A stretch of 56,808 nucleotides of DNA from UBA11524 sp963642705 (lineage in GTDB: Bacteria; Bacillota; Clostridia; Christensenellales; Aristaeellaceae), in assembly GCA_963642705.1 (NCBI GenBank), contig CAVIHU010000012.1, positions 1 through 56,808 of the forward strand, in the 5' to 3' direction. The notes beneath the pieces were generated by a model. It did no database searches. It was not told where the DNA came from and saw nothing but the letters and a program-made list of their open reading frames with translations. Numbering within the stretch: position 1 is the stretch's first letter; each line of letters begins with the position of its first letter. A program made the translations under genes and the position numbers. Below, piece after piece: positions 17,062 through 26,187 of this stretch.

Positions 17062-18243
17062 ATGACGGCGGAAGAAAAGCTCACGTTCCTGAAGGAGCTG
17101 ATTCAATGCAGCTATGACATCGGGTTTCGGGAATACGACGATGATGGGACGCTGCTGAACGCAGAGCCTGCATCGGAGCTGGCGGGGGAGCTGTTCGAGA
17201 AGGGCGGATGCCTTCGGTATGCGCTTGACCATTCGGCAGAAGCACCTGTTTTCCTGAGCTCAGGCTTCGGGCTGCTTTGGGGTGCGGTCAGCGTCGGCAC
17301 GGCAGAGGAGCGCCGGCTCCACGTCATCGGCCCTGTGCTGAACACGGCGGTTCTGCCGGACAATATCAACAAGACGGTGCATCAGGTGTTCACCTATCTC
17401 GATGAAAAGGTGGATTTCAGAAGTTTCCTCACAACGCTGCCTGTCATCCCGATGCAGATGTTCCAGCACTACATCCTCATGCTCAATCTTGCTTTGACCG
17501 GACGTGAAATGCATGCGAACGACATTCTGTATCAGACGGCAGAGCAGACGGCGAAACCATCGGGTACTGTGCAGAAGCGCAACCGTCACCTGACCTATAT
17601 GGCGGAGCAGGCGCTGCTGTACAACGTCCGCGAGGGCAATCTCGACTACGCGAAGGCGCTTGCACGGTCGTCAGCACTCAGCACGGGCGTTCAGATTCAA
17701 ACGGTGAACCCGATTTCGCAGGCATCGATTTCCGTTATCGTGTTCACATCGCTGTGCGTGCGTGAAGCCATCAGGGGAGGCCTGTCACCTGACACCGCCT
17801 ACGCCGTCGGCGATGCGTATATCCAGAACATGGTGGAGGCAAAGACGATTTCCATGCTCAGCGCACTTTCTCATGCCATGTACACCGATTTCATCCGCCG
17901 TGTCAGGCAGGCAAAGTCGGACAGGAAGTACAGCAAAACTGTGCAGGAATGCTGCGACTACATCCTTACGCACATGGGGGATGAACTGTCTGCTGCGGTC
18001 CTTGCACAGCAGTTTGGCTATACGCCGTACTATCTGTCACGTAAATTCAAGACGGAAACAGGCATGACGCTTGCACAATATATTGATTTTGTGCGGATTG
18101 AGAAGGCAAAGACGCTCCTGCTGAGCACGACGGACAGTATAGCGGAGATTGCAAGGGAGCTGCGGTATTGTTCGAGCACGTACTTCAGTGAAACGTTCAG
18201 GGGAATTGTCGGCATGCTGCCGAGCGAATACAGAAAGAAGTAA
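17062..18243 (+). CDS. AraC family transcriptional regulator
   Basis: A 393-residue regulator. The C-terminal ~100 residues hold two helix-turn-helix motifs (ELSAAVLAQQFGYTPYYLSRKFKTE and SIAEIARELRYCSSTYFSETFR in outline) and end PSEYRKK, the AraC signature. The N-terminal ~270 residues would sense the ligand; I cannot assign a named fold. I start at ATG 17062 (MTAEEKL) because AGGGG lies 5 bases upstream, whereas ATG 17035 has no ribosome site. Divergent from the symporter, so it probably activates that operon when its glycoside is present. Confidence 0.88.
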   Translation: MTAEEKLTFLKELIQCSYDIGFREYDDDGTLLNAEPASELAGELFEKGGCLRYALDHSAEAPVFLSSGFGLLWGAVSVGTAEERRLHVIGPVLNTAVLPDNINKTVHQVFTYLDEKVDFRSFLTTLPVIPMQMFQHYILMLNLALTGREMHANDILYQTAEQTAKPSGTVQKRNRHLTYMAEQALLYNVREGNLDYAKALARSSALSTGVQIQTVNPISQASISVIVFTSLCVREAIRGGLSPDTAYAVGDAYIQNMVEAKTISMLSALSHAMYTDFIRRVRQAKSDRKYSKTVQECCDYILTHMGDELSAAVLAQQFGYTPYYLSRKFKTETGMTLAQYIDFVRIEKAKTLLLSTTDSIAEIARELRYCSSTYFSETFRGIVGMLPSEYRKK

Positions 18244-18289
18244 GGAAACACCGCACAATTCGGCGTCGCTGAACTGTGCGGTGTTGCTT
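18242..18289. repeat. palindromic intergenic repeat, copy B
   Basis: AACACCGCACA (18247-18257) pairs perfectly with TGTGCGGTGTT (18275-18285), 17-nt loop. It begins at the regulator's stop codon (TAAGGAAAC) and is followed by GCTTTA, so it may also terminate transcription. The tetR gene approaches from the other side. Confidence 0.75.
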
Positions 18290-18315
18290 TAGACCATTTT
18301 CATGCTGCCGTCCTC

Positions 18316-18897
18316 TTACGCTTTTTCCAGTGAACTCAAGCCGCGCAGAATCAACTCGTTTGCGAGAGCAGCCATCCTGACGGCGGATTCCCTGCACTGC
18401 CGCGTCACCCACGTGCGAATCAGTCCGATGCAGCCGAAGACGACAAAGTCGTAGCGGTAGTTGAATTCCTCAGGCGAGCAGGGCTGGCGCAGACGCTGCC
18501 AATCCTCCCTGCATTTCTCATGGACGACATGATTCAGCCGCTGCAGGAACGCCATGTCACCGTGCTCACCGAGGAGGACGGCGCACATCTCGTGATTCTC
18601 CTGCACGAAGCTGAACAAATCCTGCAAAAAGGGCAGGGAGTGGCTGATGACCACGTCGTCCTTATGGGTAATGACGATCTGGTCGAACTTGCTGAACAGC
18701 TCCTCCTCGATTTGCGTGAGCATATCGAAAATGTCCCGATAGTACAGATAGAAGGTGCCGCGATTCACATCGACACGCTCCGCCAGCTCGCGAACGGTGA
18801 TGTCCTGCACGGGCTTGAGCTGCAGCAGCTCGGTCAGCCCCTGCGTCAGGAGCTTTTTCGTCCGGCGTACACGCCTGTCTTCCTTCTTCTCCGTCAT
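18316..18897 (-). CDS. TetR family transcriptional repressor
   Basis: A 193-residue regulator with the N-terminal TetR helix-turn-helix (TVRELAERVDVNRGTFYLYY, residues about 35-54) followed by a helical ligand domain. The start at MTEKKED keeps the usual short basic lead (RRVRRTKKLL). It is divergent from the MMPL exporter gene, and the 222-bp intergenic region is rich in GTTGA/TCAAC palindromes placed around the exporter promoter. It is therefore very likely the local repressor of the exporter operon, released by a substrate of that pump. Confidence 0.88.
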   Translation of the reverse strand: MTEKKEDRRVRRTKKLLTQGLTELLQLKPVQDITVRELAERVDVNRGTFYLYYRDIFDMLTQIEEELFSKFDQIVITHKDDVVISHSLPFLQDLFSFVQENHEMCAVLLGEHGDMAFLQRLNHVVHEKCREDWQRLRQPCSPEEFNYRYDFVVFGCIGLIRTWVTRQCRESAVRMAALANELILRGLSSLEKA

Positions 18898-18924
18898 TGC
18901 CTGATGCCTCGCTTTTCACGCTGC

Positions 18925-18938
18925 TGAGAAGTTTCTCA
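18925..18938. promoter_or_regulatory. palindrome close to the tetR start
   Basis: TGAGAAGTTTCTCA, a perfect 14-bp palindrome 28 bp upstream of tetR. It could serve autoregulation but differs in sequence from the GTTGA-type sites further upstream. Confidence 0.4.
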
Positions 18939-18981
18939 ACAATTTATGCTTATTTTGTCGAATAAACATCGCGATGGTTCG

Positions 18982-19073
18982 ATCAATGTTGATTAACAAA
19001 CGCCCAGTGAATCAACTGTTGATTGATTTTCATCACAGAAGCTATTATAATACGTTTCGTTGACAAAGTCAAC
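18982..19073. promoter_or_regulatory. cluster of three TetR-type operators
   Basis: Perfect palindromes ATCAATGTTGAT (18982-18993), AATCAACTGTTGATT (19010-19024) and GTTGACAAAGTCAAC (19059-19073). They share TCAA(C)/(G)TTGA half-sites. The second touches the exporter -35 and the third begins at the predicted transcription start, so occupancy would block RNA polymerase. Confidence 0.65.
19023..19051 (+). promoter_or_regulatory. sigma-A promoter of the MMPL exporter operon
   Basis: TTGATT (19023-19028), 17-bp spacer, TATAAT (19046-19051). Predicted start near 19058, between two operator palindromes. Confidence 0.75.
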
Positions 19074-19119
19074 ACAATGTTTAATAACTTAACGAGCATT
19101 GAGAAAAGGAGGATGGATT

Positions 19120-21195
19120 GTGAAGACATTTTCCAGATGGCTGGTGCATCATAAGGCACTGGTCGTCATTCTGTGCCTGCTGCTGCTGATTCCGTCAGTG
19201 TTTGGCATGGCGTCAACGAAGGTCAAATATGACCTGCTTTATTATTTGCCTGAGGATCTGGACACGGTGCGTGGTCAGAACATCCTCATGGAGGACTTCG
19301 GCAAGGGCGCGTTCAGTTTGTGCGTCACCGAAGGTCTGACCGAGGTGGAACAGGCGGACCTGGAGGAAGCCATCCGCAATGTTGAGCATGTGGACTCCGT
19401 CATCGGGTATGCGTCCATTGTTAAGGGCAGCATTCCGGTGGAGATTTTGCCGGACAGCTTCCGCGAAATCTTCCGGAAGGATGACAGCCGCCTGATCGCG
19501 GTGTTCTTTGATGACACCTCCTCTGCGGAAGGCACCATGAAGGCTATTCAGGAAATTCGCCGGATTGCAGGCGAAAAGTGCTTCGTAGGCGGTTTGTCTG
19601 CGGTCGTGACGGACACGAAGGAGCTGGTTGAACAGCAGGAAGGCATCTACGTGGCCATTGCTGTTGTGCTCAGCTGCATCGTGCTGATGCTGACGATGGA
19701 CTCATTCCTGCTGCCGCTGATTTTCCTGGCGTGCATCGGCACGAGCATCCTGTGGAACCTGGGCAGCAACTACTTCCTCGGCGAAATCTCCTACATCACG
19801 AAGGCGGTTGCCGCAGTGCTGCAGCTGGCTGTGACACTGGACTACTCCATCTTCCTCTGGCACAGCTACAAGGAAAACAAGGCTGTCTATGAGGATCGCA
19901 ATGAAGCTATGGCTGAGGCCATCCGCCTGACATTCGCCTCCGTCATCGGCTCGAGCCTGACGACGGTCGCCGGCTTCGTGGCGCTGTGCGCGATGAGCTT
20001 CACGCTCGGACGCGATCTGGGCATCGTGATGAGCAAGGGCGTCATCCTCGGTGTGCTCGCGACTGTGACGATGCTGCCGTGCGTCATCCTGTGCATGGAC
20101 AGGGCGATTGAAAAGACCTCGCATAAGCCGCTCCTGCCGGATATGAAGGGCTTTGCGAAATTTGTCGTCAAGCACTACAAGGTGCTGTTCGTCATCCTGC
20201 TGATCGTTTGCGTGCCGGCGTTCTACGGCTACAGCAATGTTGAGGTTTATTACGACATGAGCTCGGTGCTGCCGGATACGCTTGAGTCCACGCAGGCAGA
20301 CGCAAAGCTGTCGAAAACGTTCGATGTCTCCACGAGCCATCTGGTGCTGGTGGACGCGGATGTCAGCCAGAAGCAGGTTAAGGACATGGCGGACGAAATG
20401 GCGGATGTTGACGGCGTGAAGCAGGTGCTTTGCCTCGACAGCCTGCTGGATGCCGGCATTCCGGAAAGCGCTCTGCCGGAGGATGTTCTGTCCATCCTCA
20501 AGAGCGACCATTATCAGCTGATGCTCGTCACTTCCGAATATGTTGTTTCTACCGACGCGGTGAATGCGCAGATCGATGCGCTGAACGCCATCATCAAGAA
20601 GTATGATGAAGGTGGAATGCTCATCGGCGAGGCACCCTGCACGAAGGATCTGATCAGCTGCACCGACCAGGACTTCAAGGTCGTCAATGTGATTTCCATT
20701 GCAGCCATCTTCCTGATCATTGCACTCGTGCTGAGGTCGATTTCGCTGCCTGTTGCGCTGGTTGCGCTGATTGAGGCGGCTATCGCGGTCAACCTGTGCA
20801 TCCCGTATTATACGAACACAACGCTGCCGTTCGTGGCGCCCATCCTGATTTCGACCATTCAGCTCGGCTCGACCGTTGACTACGCCATCCTGATGACGAC
20901 GAAGTACCTGCAGAACCGTCAGGCGGGTCAGGACAAGAGGACGGCTGTCAGTGCGGCGGTTGCGTCCTCTGCGCAGTCGGTGCTCGTCAGTGGCTTCGGC
21001 TTTTTCGCGGCGACGTTCGGCGTCGGTCTTTATGCGAATGTTGACATTATTTCCTCCATGTGCAGCCTGATGGCGCGCGGCGCACTCTGCTCGATGGCGG
21101 TCGTGCTGTTCCTGCTGCCGGCACTGCTCATGGTCTGCGACAAGCTGATTATCCACACCACGCTGGGCATGAAGAAAGCCCGCGAAGCGAAATAA
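19120..21195 (+). CDS. MMPL/RND family membrane exporter
   Basis: A 691-residue transporter with the duplicated RND plan: a membrane helix near residue 15-32, an outward loop of about 120-130 residues, five helices, then the same again from about 340. SYITKAVAAVLQLAVTLDYSIF and IQLGSTVDYAILM are the conserved helix-4 segments with the proton-relay Asp-Tyr. GTG 19120 is chosen because AAAAGGAGG lies at 19104-19112. Gram-positive MMPL proteins export lipids, siderophores or drugs; substrate unknown here. Operon with the heptad-repeat protein 18 bases downstream and under the divergent TetR gene. Confidence 0.88.
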   Translation: MKTFSRWLVHHKALVVILCLLLLIPSVFGMASTKVKYDLLYYLPEDLDTVRGQNILMEDFGKGAFSLCVTEGLTEVEQADLEEAIRNVEHVDSVIGYASIVKGSIPVEILPDSFREIFRKDDSRLIAVFFDDTSSAEGTMKAIQEIRRIAGEKCFVGGLSAVVTDTKELVEQQEGIYVAIAVVLSCIVLMLTMDSFLLPLIFLACIGTSILWNLGSNYFLGEISYITKAVAAVLQLAVTLDYSIFLWHSYKENKAVYEDRNEAMAEAIRLTFASVIGSSLTTVAGFVALCAMSFTLGRDLGIVMSKGVILGVLATVTMLPCVILCMDRAIEKTSHKPLLPDMKGFAKFVVKHYKVLFVILLIVCVPAFYGYSNVEVYYDMSSVLPDTLESTQADAKLSKTFDVSTSHLVLVDADVSQKQVKDMADEMADVDGVKQVLCLDSLLDAGIPESALPEDVLSILKSDHYQLMLVTSEYVVSTDAVNAQIDALNAIIKKYDEGGMLIGEAPCTKDLISCTDQDFKVVNVISIAAIFLIIALVLRSISLPVALVALIEAAIAVNLCIPYYTNTTLPFVAPILISTIQLGSTVDYAILMTTKYLQNRQAGQDKRTAVSAAVASSAQSVLVSGFGFFAATFGVGLYANVDIISSMCSLMARGALCSMAVVLFLLPALLMVCDKLIIHTTLGMKKAREAK

Positions 21196-21213
21196 TGAAA
21201 GGAGCCAAGAAGT

Positions 21214-23034
21214 ATGAAAAAGCAACTGATTTCTCTGGCGCTTGCAGGTGCAATGGCTGTGACCGGTACCTGCGCCTGCGCGGAAACGCTCAAGCGTGAG
21301 CACGTCTTTGCGGTGCTCGATGCGTCCGGCGAACAGCAGACGGTGATCGACAGCATTCATCTGCTGAATGATGACGGACTGGATACGATTACGGACCTCA
21401 CGTCCCTGACGGATGTCGAAAACATGTCGGGTCATGAGACGTTCACATGGGAAGGCGAAACGCTGACCTGGCAGGCGAACGGCAATGATATCACCTATCA
21501 GGGTAAAAGCGAAAAGGCGCTGCCCGTAAAGCCGTCTGTCACGGTGAAGGTGAACGGCGAGGAGGTCGGCGCGGATGCGCTGTCCGACGTCTGCGGGGAA
21601 ATCGAGCTGACGGTCGCCTACACGGCGGACGCCCCCTATGTGGCGCTGACGGTCATGCCGCTGCCGGAGGAAGGCTTGACGGGAATCACGATGGAAAACG
21701 CAATGCTGATGAAGGAAGGCAGCCGTCAGGTGATTGTCGGCTATGCGGTCCTCGGCGTTGATGAAAAGCTTGAGCTGCCCGACCATTTCACGGTAAAGGC
21801 CACGGCGGATCATGCGGAAATCAGCTGGATGATGACCATCGCGACGAGTGAGCCCATCGACGCGCTTTGCAGCGAGCTGACTGAGGATGCGGCAGATTTG
21901 ACCGAAGCGAAGGACAACGCGGTCGAGCTGCTGACGGCGCTTGCGAACGGTACGGAGCTGCCCGAAATGAGCGGCGATTGGAAGACCCTTGCGGACACCA
22001 TCAACGAGCTGACGGACGGCGTGCAGGAGCTCAGCGACGGCGCCGTGTCCCTCAAGGATGGCGCTGACCAGCTGACGAATGGCATCACGTCCCTTGAGAC
22101 CGGTCTGACGACGCTGACGGAGAATAACGAAACGCTGACGAGCGCCGCAAGTCAGCTCTTTGATGCGGTGCTTGCTACGGCGAACAAGCAGCTTGCATCT
22201 TCCGGACTTGATCGGGCAGGCATCACCCTGCCGGAGCTGACGCAGGAGAACTATGCCGAGGCGCTGCAGTCCGCCGTGGATTCGCTGGACATTAACAAGC
22301 TGTATACCGTGGCTAACGAGCAGGCACGCGCTCAGGTTGAGCAGGCGGTTCAGGCGAAGGAAAGCGATGTCCGTGCTGCGGTTGAACCCGTGGTGGAGGC
22401 GAAGGTGCTGGAGGCTGTGCTGAAGTCCATCGGCATGGACATGACGGCGGAAACGTATCAGCAGGCAGTACAGGCGGGTCAGGTCACAAGTGAGCAGAGT
22501 CAGCAGATTTCCGCTGCGGTGCAGCAGCAGATGGCGACAGACGAGGTGCAGGCGCAGCTCAATGCCGCGGTGCAGCAGCAGATGGAGGCGCTGGTCGAAC
22601 AGAACCTGAAGTCCGAGGAAGTGCGGACGCAGATTGAAACGGCGGTTGCCACGGTTGAAGCCGGCTGTGAGCAGCTGTCTTCTCTCAAGACGCAGCTGGA
22701 CAGCATCGCTGCCTTCGTGACGGGTCTGACGGCGTACACGGACGGTGTCAGCCAGGCGGCAGAGGGTGCAACGGAGCTTCATACCGGTGCAGCGACGCTG
22801 GCGGATGGCGCTTCGCAGTTTTCTGACGGCGTTAACACCCTGCAGACGAGCCTGACGGACGGTGTGAAGGAGATGGCGGCGAAGCTGCTGCCTTACTGCA
22901 CGGACGATCTTGCGGACGCCTTGCGCATCTACACCGAAACGGCGGATAACGCTGCGGCAGCCGGTCACTACGACCTCGTTGCGGACGGTATGGATGCCAC
23001 GACGGTCTACATCATCCGCACGGATATGAAGTAA
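21214..23034 (+). CDS. secreted heptad-repeat protein (YhgE/Pip-like xxxLxxG)
   Basis: A 606-residue secreted protein with a signal peptide ending in ACAE and no later membrane helix. Residues ~1-210 are a beta-rich domain. Two blocks of xxxLxxG heptads follow (LTDGVQELSDGAVSLKDGA and TDGVSQAAEGATELHTGAATL, both in outline). Between them lies a long Ala/Gln/Glu-rich coiled coil. Similar heptads occur in YhgE/Pip membrane proteins, which carry them between membrane helices; here the membrane part is replaced by the separate MMPL partner encoded just upstream. A likely role is an extracytoplasmic accessory of the exporter; this is inference from linkage. Confidence 0.75.
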   Translation: MKKQLISLALAGAMAVTGTCACAETLKREHVFAVLDASGEQQTVIDSIHLLNDDGLDTITDLTSLTDVENMSGHETFTWEGETLTWQANGNDITYQGKSEKALPVKPSVTVKVNGEEVGADALSDVCGEIELTVAYTADAPYVALTVMPLPEEGLTGITMENAMLMKEGSRQVIVGYAVLGVDEKLELPDHFTVKATADHAEISWMMTIATSEPIDALCSELTEDAADLTEAKDNAVELLTALANGTELPEMSGDWKTLADTINELTDGVQELSDGAVSLKDGADQLTNGITSLETGLTTLTENNETLTSAASQLFDAVLATANKQLASSGLDRAGITLPELTQENYAEALQSAVDSLDINKLYTVANEQARAQVEQAVQAKESDVRAAVEPVVEAKVLEAVLKSIGMDMTAETYQQAVQAGQVTSEQSQQISAAVQQQMATDEVQAQLNAAVQQQMEALVEQNLKSEEVRTQIETAVATVEAGCEQLSSLKTQLDSIAAFVTGLTAYTDGVSQAAEGATELHTGAATLADGASQFSDGVNTLQTSLTDGVKEMAAKLLPYCTDDLADALRIYTETADNAAAAGHYDLVADGMDATTVYIIRTDMK

Positions 23035-23050
23035 GCATCAGGGAACCCTG

Positions 23051-23081
23051 AGGGAGACTGCCTCACGCAGCCTCCTTTTTT
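23051..23081 (+). terminator. terminator of the exporter operon
   Basis: GGAGACTGC pairs with GCAGCCTCC (A/C mismatch in the middle), 5-nt loop, then TTTTTT at 23076-23081, 17 bp past the stop codon. Confidence 0.8.
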
Positions 23082-23290
23082 CGTGCATTCGGTGCAGTCG
23101 GCATACCTGACAGGAACAGTGACGCAGAAAATCGGATGTGCATTTTTTGTGACGGACAGCGTCATTTTGAATGCTGATAAGCAGAGAGACGTCTGATATT
23201 CAGAAAGGGCTTTCATATGCACATGCCCTGAACGAGCTTGCACCATTTGGGTCAATCACAGGACAAAAGACATAACTTTTTCGTCCGACA
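23082..23290. other. gene-free stretch upstream of the binding protein
   Basis: Between the terminator and the binding-protein promoters I see no convincing gene, repeat or RNA. A short minus-strand open frame (23007-23255) has no ribosome site or recognisable protein. Confidence 0.4.
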
Positions 23291-23319
23291 TTGTTATATT
23301 TCCATGCATGAAATATAAT
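23291..23319 (+). promoter_or_regulatory. upstream promoter with embedded palindrome
   Basis: TTGTTA (23291-23296), 17-bp spacer, TATAAT (23314-23319). ATATTTC (23296-23302) and GAAATAT (23310-23316) form perfect arms around CATGCAT and cover the spacer and -10, so a repressor site is plausible. Confidence 0.5.
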
Positions 23320-23336
23320 TTATCTTGCAGTTCCAC

Positions 23337-23365
23337 TTGACGTTTGTATTCATTCATGATAAAAT
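23337..23365 (+). promoter_or_regulatory. main promoter of the ABC importer operon
   Basis: TTGACG (23337-23342), 17-bp spacer, TAAAAT (23360-23365) with TGA before it (extended -10). Predicted start near 23372, leader about 77 nt, RBS AAGGAGG at 23436-23442. Confidence 0.75.
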
Positions 23366-23448
23366 ATTTCCGAGAATTTTTTGTGGCGGTAAAGGGGTAC
23401 CGCCATATGAATTCTTTTTCGGTCAAAAATTTTGCAAGGAGGAATATC

Positions 23449-25908
23449 ATGAAAAAAGCATTGTCCATGCTTCTTGCACTCTGCATGCTGCTCACCCTCG
23501 CCGTGACGATGGGCGCAACCGCAGAAGAAGCAGCCAGTGACGTCCCCAGCTACACTTTCAATTCCTACTCCTCTTCTCTGGCCAACAACTGGAACCCCCA
23601 CACATGGGAGACCAATGCTGACGATGCGGTTCGCGCCTATCTCTCCAGCCCGTTTGTCTCCATGCAGGCTGAAGATACCGAAAACGGCGTCTATCAGTGG
23701 GTCTATGAGATGGCCACTGAAATCAAGGACGTGACCGCCGACCATCAGGATGACCTGACCAAGTACAACGTCACCCTGCCTGAAGGCAAGACCGTTGCAG
23801 ACGTTACCGAGGGCTACGTCTTCGAGATCAAGCTGAATGAAAAGGCAAAGTGGGAAGACGGCACCCCCATCAATGCTGACTCCTACTTGTACTCCATGCA
23901 GCAGCTCCTTGACCCCGCCATGAAGAACTACCGTGCGAATCTGTACTATTCCGGCGAGTCTGCCATCGCAGGCGGAAACGGCTACTACTATGCAGGCGGC
24001 ACGGCTTACTACGAGAATGCCGGCAAGTACACCATGGCTGACCTGACCGTCAACGAGAACGGCCAGTATGTCACCGCGGAAGGCTACCTGATGTACCTTG
24101 CTGTTGACTATGTGCTGCCCACCCACCTGGGCGACTACTCCCTGAAGTACTATGTCGATGGATACGGCGACCAGTACTTCGGCATGGATACCTGGGATGA
24201 GCTCGTTGCTCTGTGCGACGAGAACGGTCTTGTTCCGCTGACGGATGCGAACTACGCGCTCTTCGCGCCTGTGACCACCGCCAATGTAAACTGGAACGAG
24301 ACTGAGGCTGACCTGCCGATGTACTTCGTCTATACGCAGGAAATGCCGCTTGTCGATTTCGATACCGTCGGTCTGTACAAGGTTGATGATTACACCATCC
24401 GCTATGTCATGCAGACTCAGATCGATTACTACTACGCGCTGAACTCCTTCACCGACACCTGGCTGGTGTATGAGCCCTACTACGAAGCAGGCAAGGACAC
24501 CACCGGCACGCTCGTGACCACCGACTACGGCACCGCGATCGAGAATACCATGTCCTACGGCCCGTACAAGCTCGAATCCTATCAGGAAGAGAAGCAGATG
24601 GTTTTCGTGCAGAACGAGAACTGGTACGGCTGGGAGGAAGGCGAGGACGGCACGCTCGTGTCCTACACGCCTTACCAGGTTGACGGTGAGAATGTGCAGC
24701 GCTATCGCACCACCAAGCTCATCATCAACGTCATGACCGACGACGCCGCCAAGCAGGCCTTCCTGAAGGGCGAGCTCGACGAGTGGGCGCCTTCTGCGGA
24801 AGAGCTGTCTACCTACGCCGCTTCCGAGCAGCTGTACAAGGCGCTTGAAACCTACACCATGTCCTTCTTCTTCAACACCGGTCTGGATAACCTCAAGACC
24901 ATGGATGCGTCCAAGGGCAACATCAACTCTGTCGTGCTGAGCAACGTGAACTTCCGCAAGGCGTTCAGCCTCGCCATCGACCGCAGCGAATGGGTCACCG
25001 CCACCGCTGGCTATGCCCCCACGTTCGGTCTGATGAACACGGTTTACTACTACGACTTCTACAACAACCCGAGCTCCATGTACCGCAGCTCCGAACCGGC
25101 CATGAAGGCTATCTGCGACCTGTACGGCGTTGAGTACGGCGAGGGCACCCCGTATGCCACGCTGGCCGATGCTTACAAGTCCATCAACGGCTACAACCTG
25201 ACCGAGGCTCAGGAGCTGATGGCAACTGCCTGCAAGGAGCTGGTTGACGCCGGTCTCTACACCGCGGGCGACGACATCACCATCCGTGTTGCCTACAAGA
25301 AGGGCGCCCTTGATTCCACCGACAACAAGCAGCTCGAGCTGATGAACAAGTACATCAACGCTGCTGCTGAAGGCTCCGGCTTCGGTCACATCACCCTCGA
25401 GGGTCTGGGCAACATCAATGACTGTTACGACGATGTGGCCAACGGCGAATATGCCATCGGCTACGGCGCATGGGGCGGCGCTGCGCTCTATCCGTTCCGC
25501 AACTTCCGGGTTTACTGCGACAAGGACTATGTCAGCATCAACGAAGCTGGCTGCTGGGATCCTTCCACCGAAGAGCTGACCCTGACGGTCAACGGCGAAG
25601 AAGTTACCCTGACCTGGAATGAATGGTCCAACTCCATGACCGGCACGGGCATGTTCGCGGGCGAGAGCCTGGAGACCAAGCTTCAGATCACTGCTGACAT
25701 GGAAGAACGCTACCTGCAGAAGTACTATCGTATTCCGCTGGCAAGCTCCACGTCCTGCAGCCTGCTGTCCTACAAGTGCAGCTACATCACGCCCGATTAC
25801 AACCTGGCTTACGGCTGGGGCGGCTTCGAGCTGATGGAGTACAACTACACCGATGCTGAGTGGGCAGAATACATTGCCAGCCAGAACGGCGCCCTGAGCT
25901 ACGAATAA
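23449..25908 (+). CDS. family 5 (Opp/Dpp type) extracellular substrate-binding protein, oversized
   Basis: Captures substrate for the ABC importer encoded downstream. At 819 residues it is far longer than the usual 500-600. The signal peptide MKKALSMLLALCMLLTLAVT ends in ATAEE and has no lipobox cysteine at the cleavage site, so it is not an obvious lipoprotein. VTEGYVFEIKLNEKAKWEDG and ADSYLYSMQQLLDP near residues 120-160, and NFRKAFSLAIDRSEW near 500 (all in outline), are SBP_bac_5 hallmarks. ATG 23449 is chosen on AAGGAGG; the frame is open upstream. It could bind peptides, but the adjoining glycosidases favour oligosaccharides. Confidence 0.85.
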   Translation: MKKALSMLLALCMLLTLAVTMGATAEEAASDVPSYTFNSYSSSLANNWNPHTWETNADDAVRAYLSSPFVSMQAEDTENGVYQWVYEMATEIKDVTADHQDDLTKYNVTLPEGKTVADVTEGYVFEIKLNEKAKWEDGTPINADSYLYSMQQLLDPAMKNYRANLYYSGESAIAGGNGYYYAGGTAYYENAGKYTMADLTVNENGQYVTAEGYLMYLAVDYVLPTHLGDYSLKYYVDGYGDQYFGMDTWDELVALCDENGLVPLTDANYALFAPVTTANVNWNETEADLPMYFVYTQEMPLVDFDTVGLYKVDDYTIRYVMQTQIDYYYALNSFTDTWLVYEPYYEAGKDTTGTLVTTDYGTAIENTMSYGPYKLESYQEEKQMVFVQNENWYGWEEGEDGTLVSYTPYQVDGENVQRYRTTKLIINVMTDDAAKQAFLKGELDEWAPSAEELSTYAASEQLYKALETYTMSFFFNTGLDNLKTMDASKGNINSVVLSNVNFRKAFSLAIDRSEWVTATAGYAPTFGLMNTVYYYDFYNNPSSMYRSSEPAMKAICDLYGVEYGEGTPYATLADAYKSINGYNLTEAQELMATACKELVDAGLYTAGDDITIRVAYKKGALDSTDNKQLELMNKYINAAAEGSGFGHITLEGLGNINDCYDDVANGEYAIGYGAWGGAALYPFRNFRVYCDKDYVSINEAGCWDPSTEELTLTVNGEEVTLTWNEWSNSMTGTGMFAGESLETKLQITADMEERYLQKYYRIPLASSTSCSLLSYKCSYITPDYNLAYGWGGFELMEYNYTDAEWAEYIASQNGALSYE

Positions 25909-25946
25909 TTCTCGGTCGCTGATCGTGTAAAGTTGTCTGTTAGCAC

Positions 25947-25990
25947 ACCGAACGGCAGGGGGAGCCGCAAGCTCCCCCTGCTTTCGGTCT
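25947..25990 (+). terminator. strong hairpin after the binding protein
   Basis: GCAGGGGGAGC (25955-25965) pairs with GCTCCCCCTGC (25971-25981), 5-nt loop, outer ACCGAA/TTCGGT pairs, then a short T run. Likely lets the binding protein be made in excess over the membrane and ATPase subunits. Confidence 0.75.
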
Positions 25991-25993
25991 AAC

Positions 25994-26045
25994 GAGGGCA
26001 ACACCGCACAATTCGGCGGCAACACTGAACTGTGCGGTATTGCCC
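25994..26045. repeat. palindromic intergenic repeat, copy C
   Basis: GGGCAACACCGCACA (25996-26010) pairs with TGTGCGGTATTGCCC (26031-26045) with one mismatch. The loop shares ATTCGGCG with the copies at 7481 and 18242. It lies just after the binding-protein terminator and before the permease genes. Confidence 0.75.
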
Positions 26046-26187
26046 ATGGCTCAGCCGCTTCTTCTTCTTTATCTCCAGGAAAGCACAAAAACATGTGCTT
26101 CAGACTGATCGGATGCGGATAACGCAGCCTGATCTGCCATCAAGAAAATTCATCCAATCCGCCGGAAGCCCAAAGGAGTGAGTATCG

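Noticed and set aside
19702..22968. 1088-residue open frame on the minus strand
   Set aside because: It lies opposite the MMPL and heptad-repeat genes, is rich in Arg, His and Gln, and has no family motif; it is a shadow of high-GC codon use.
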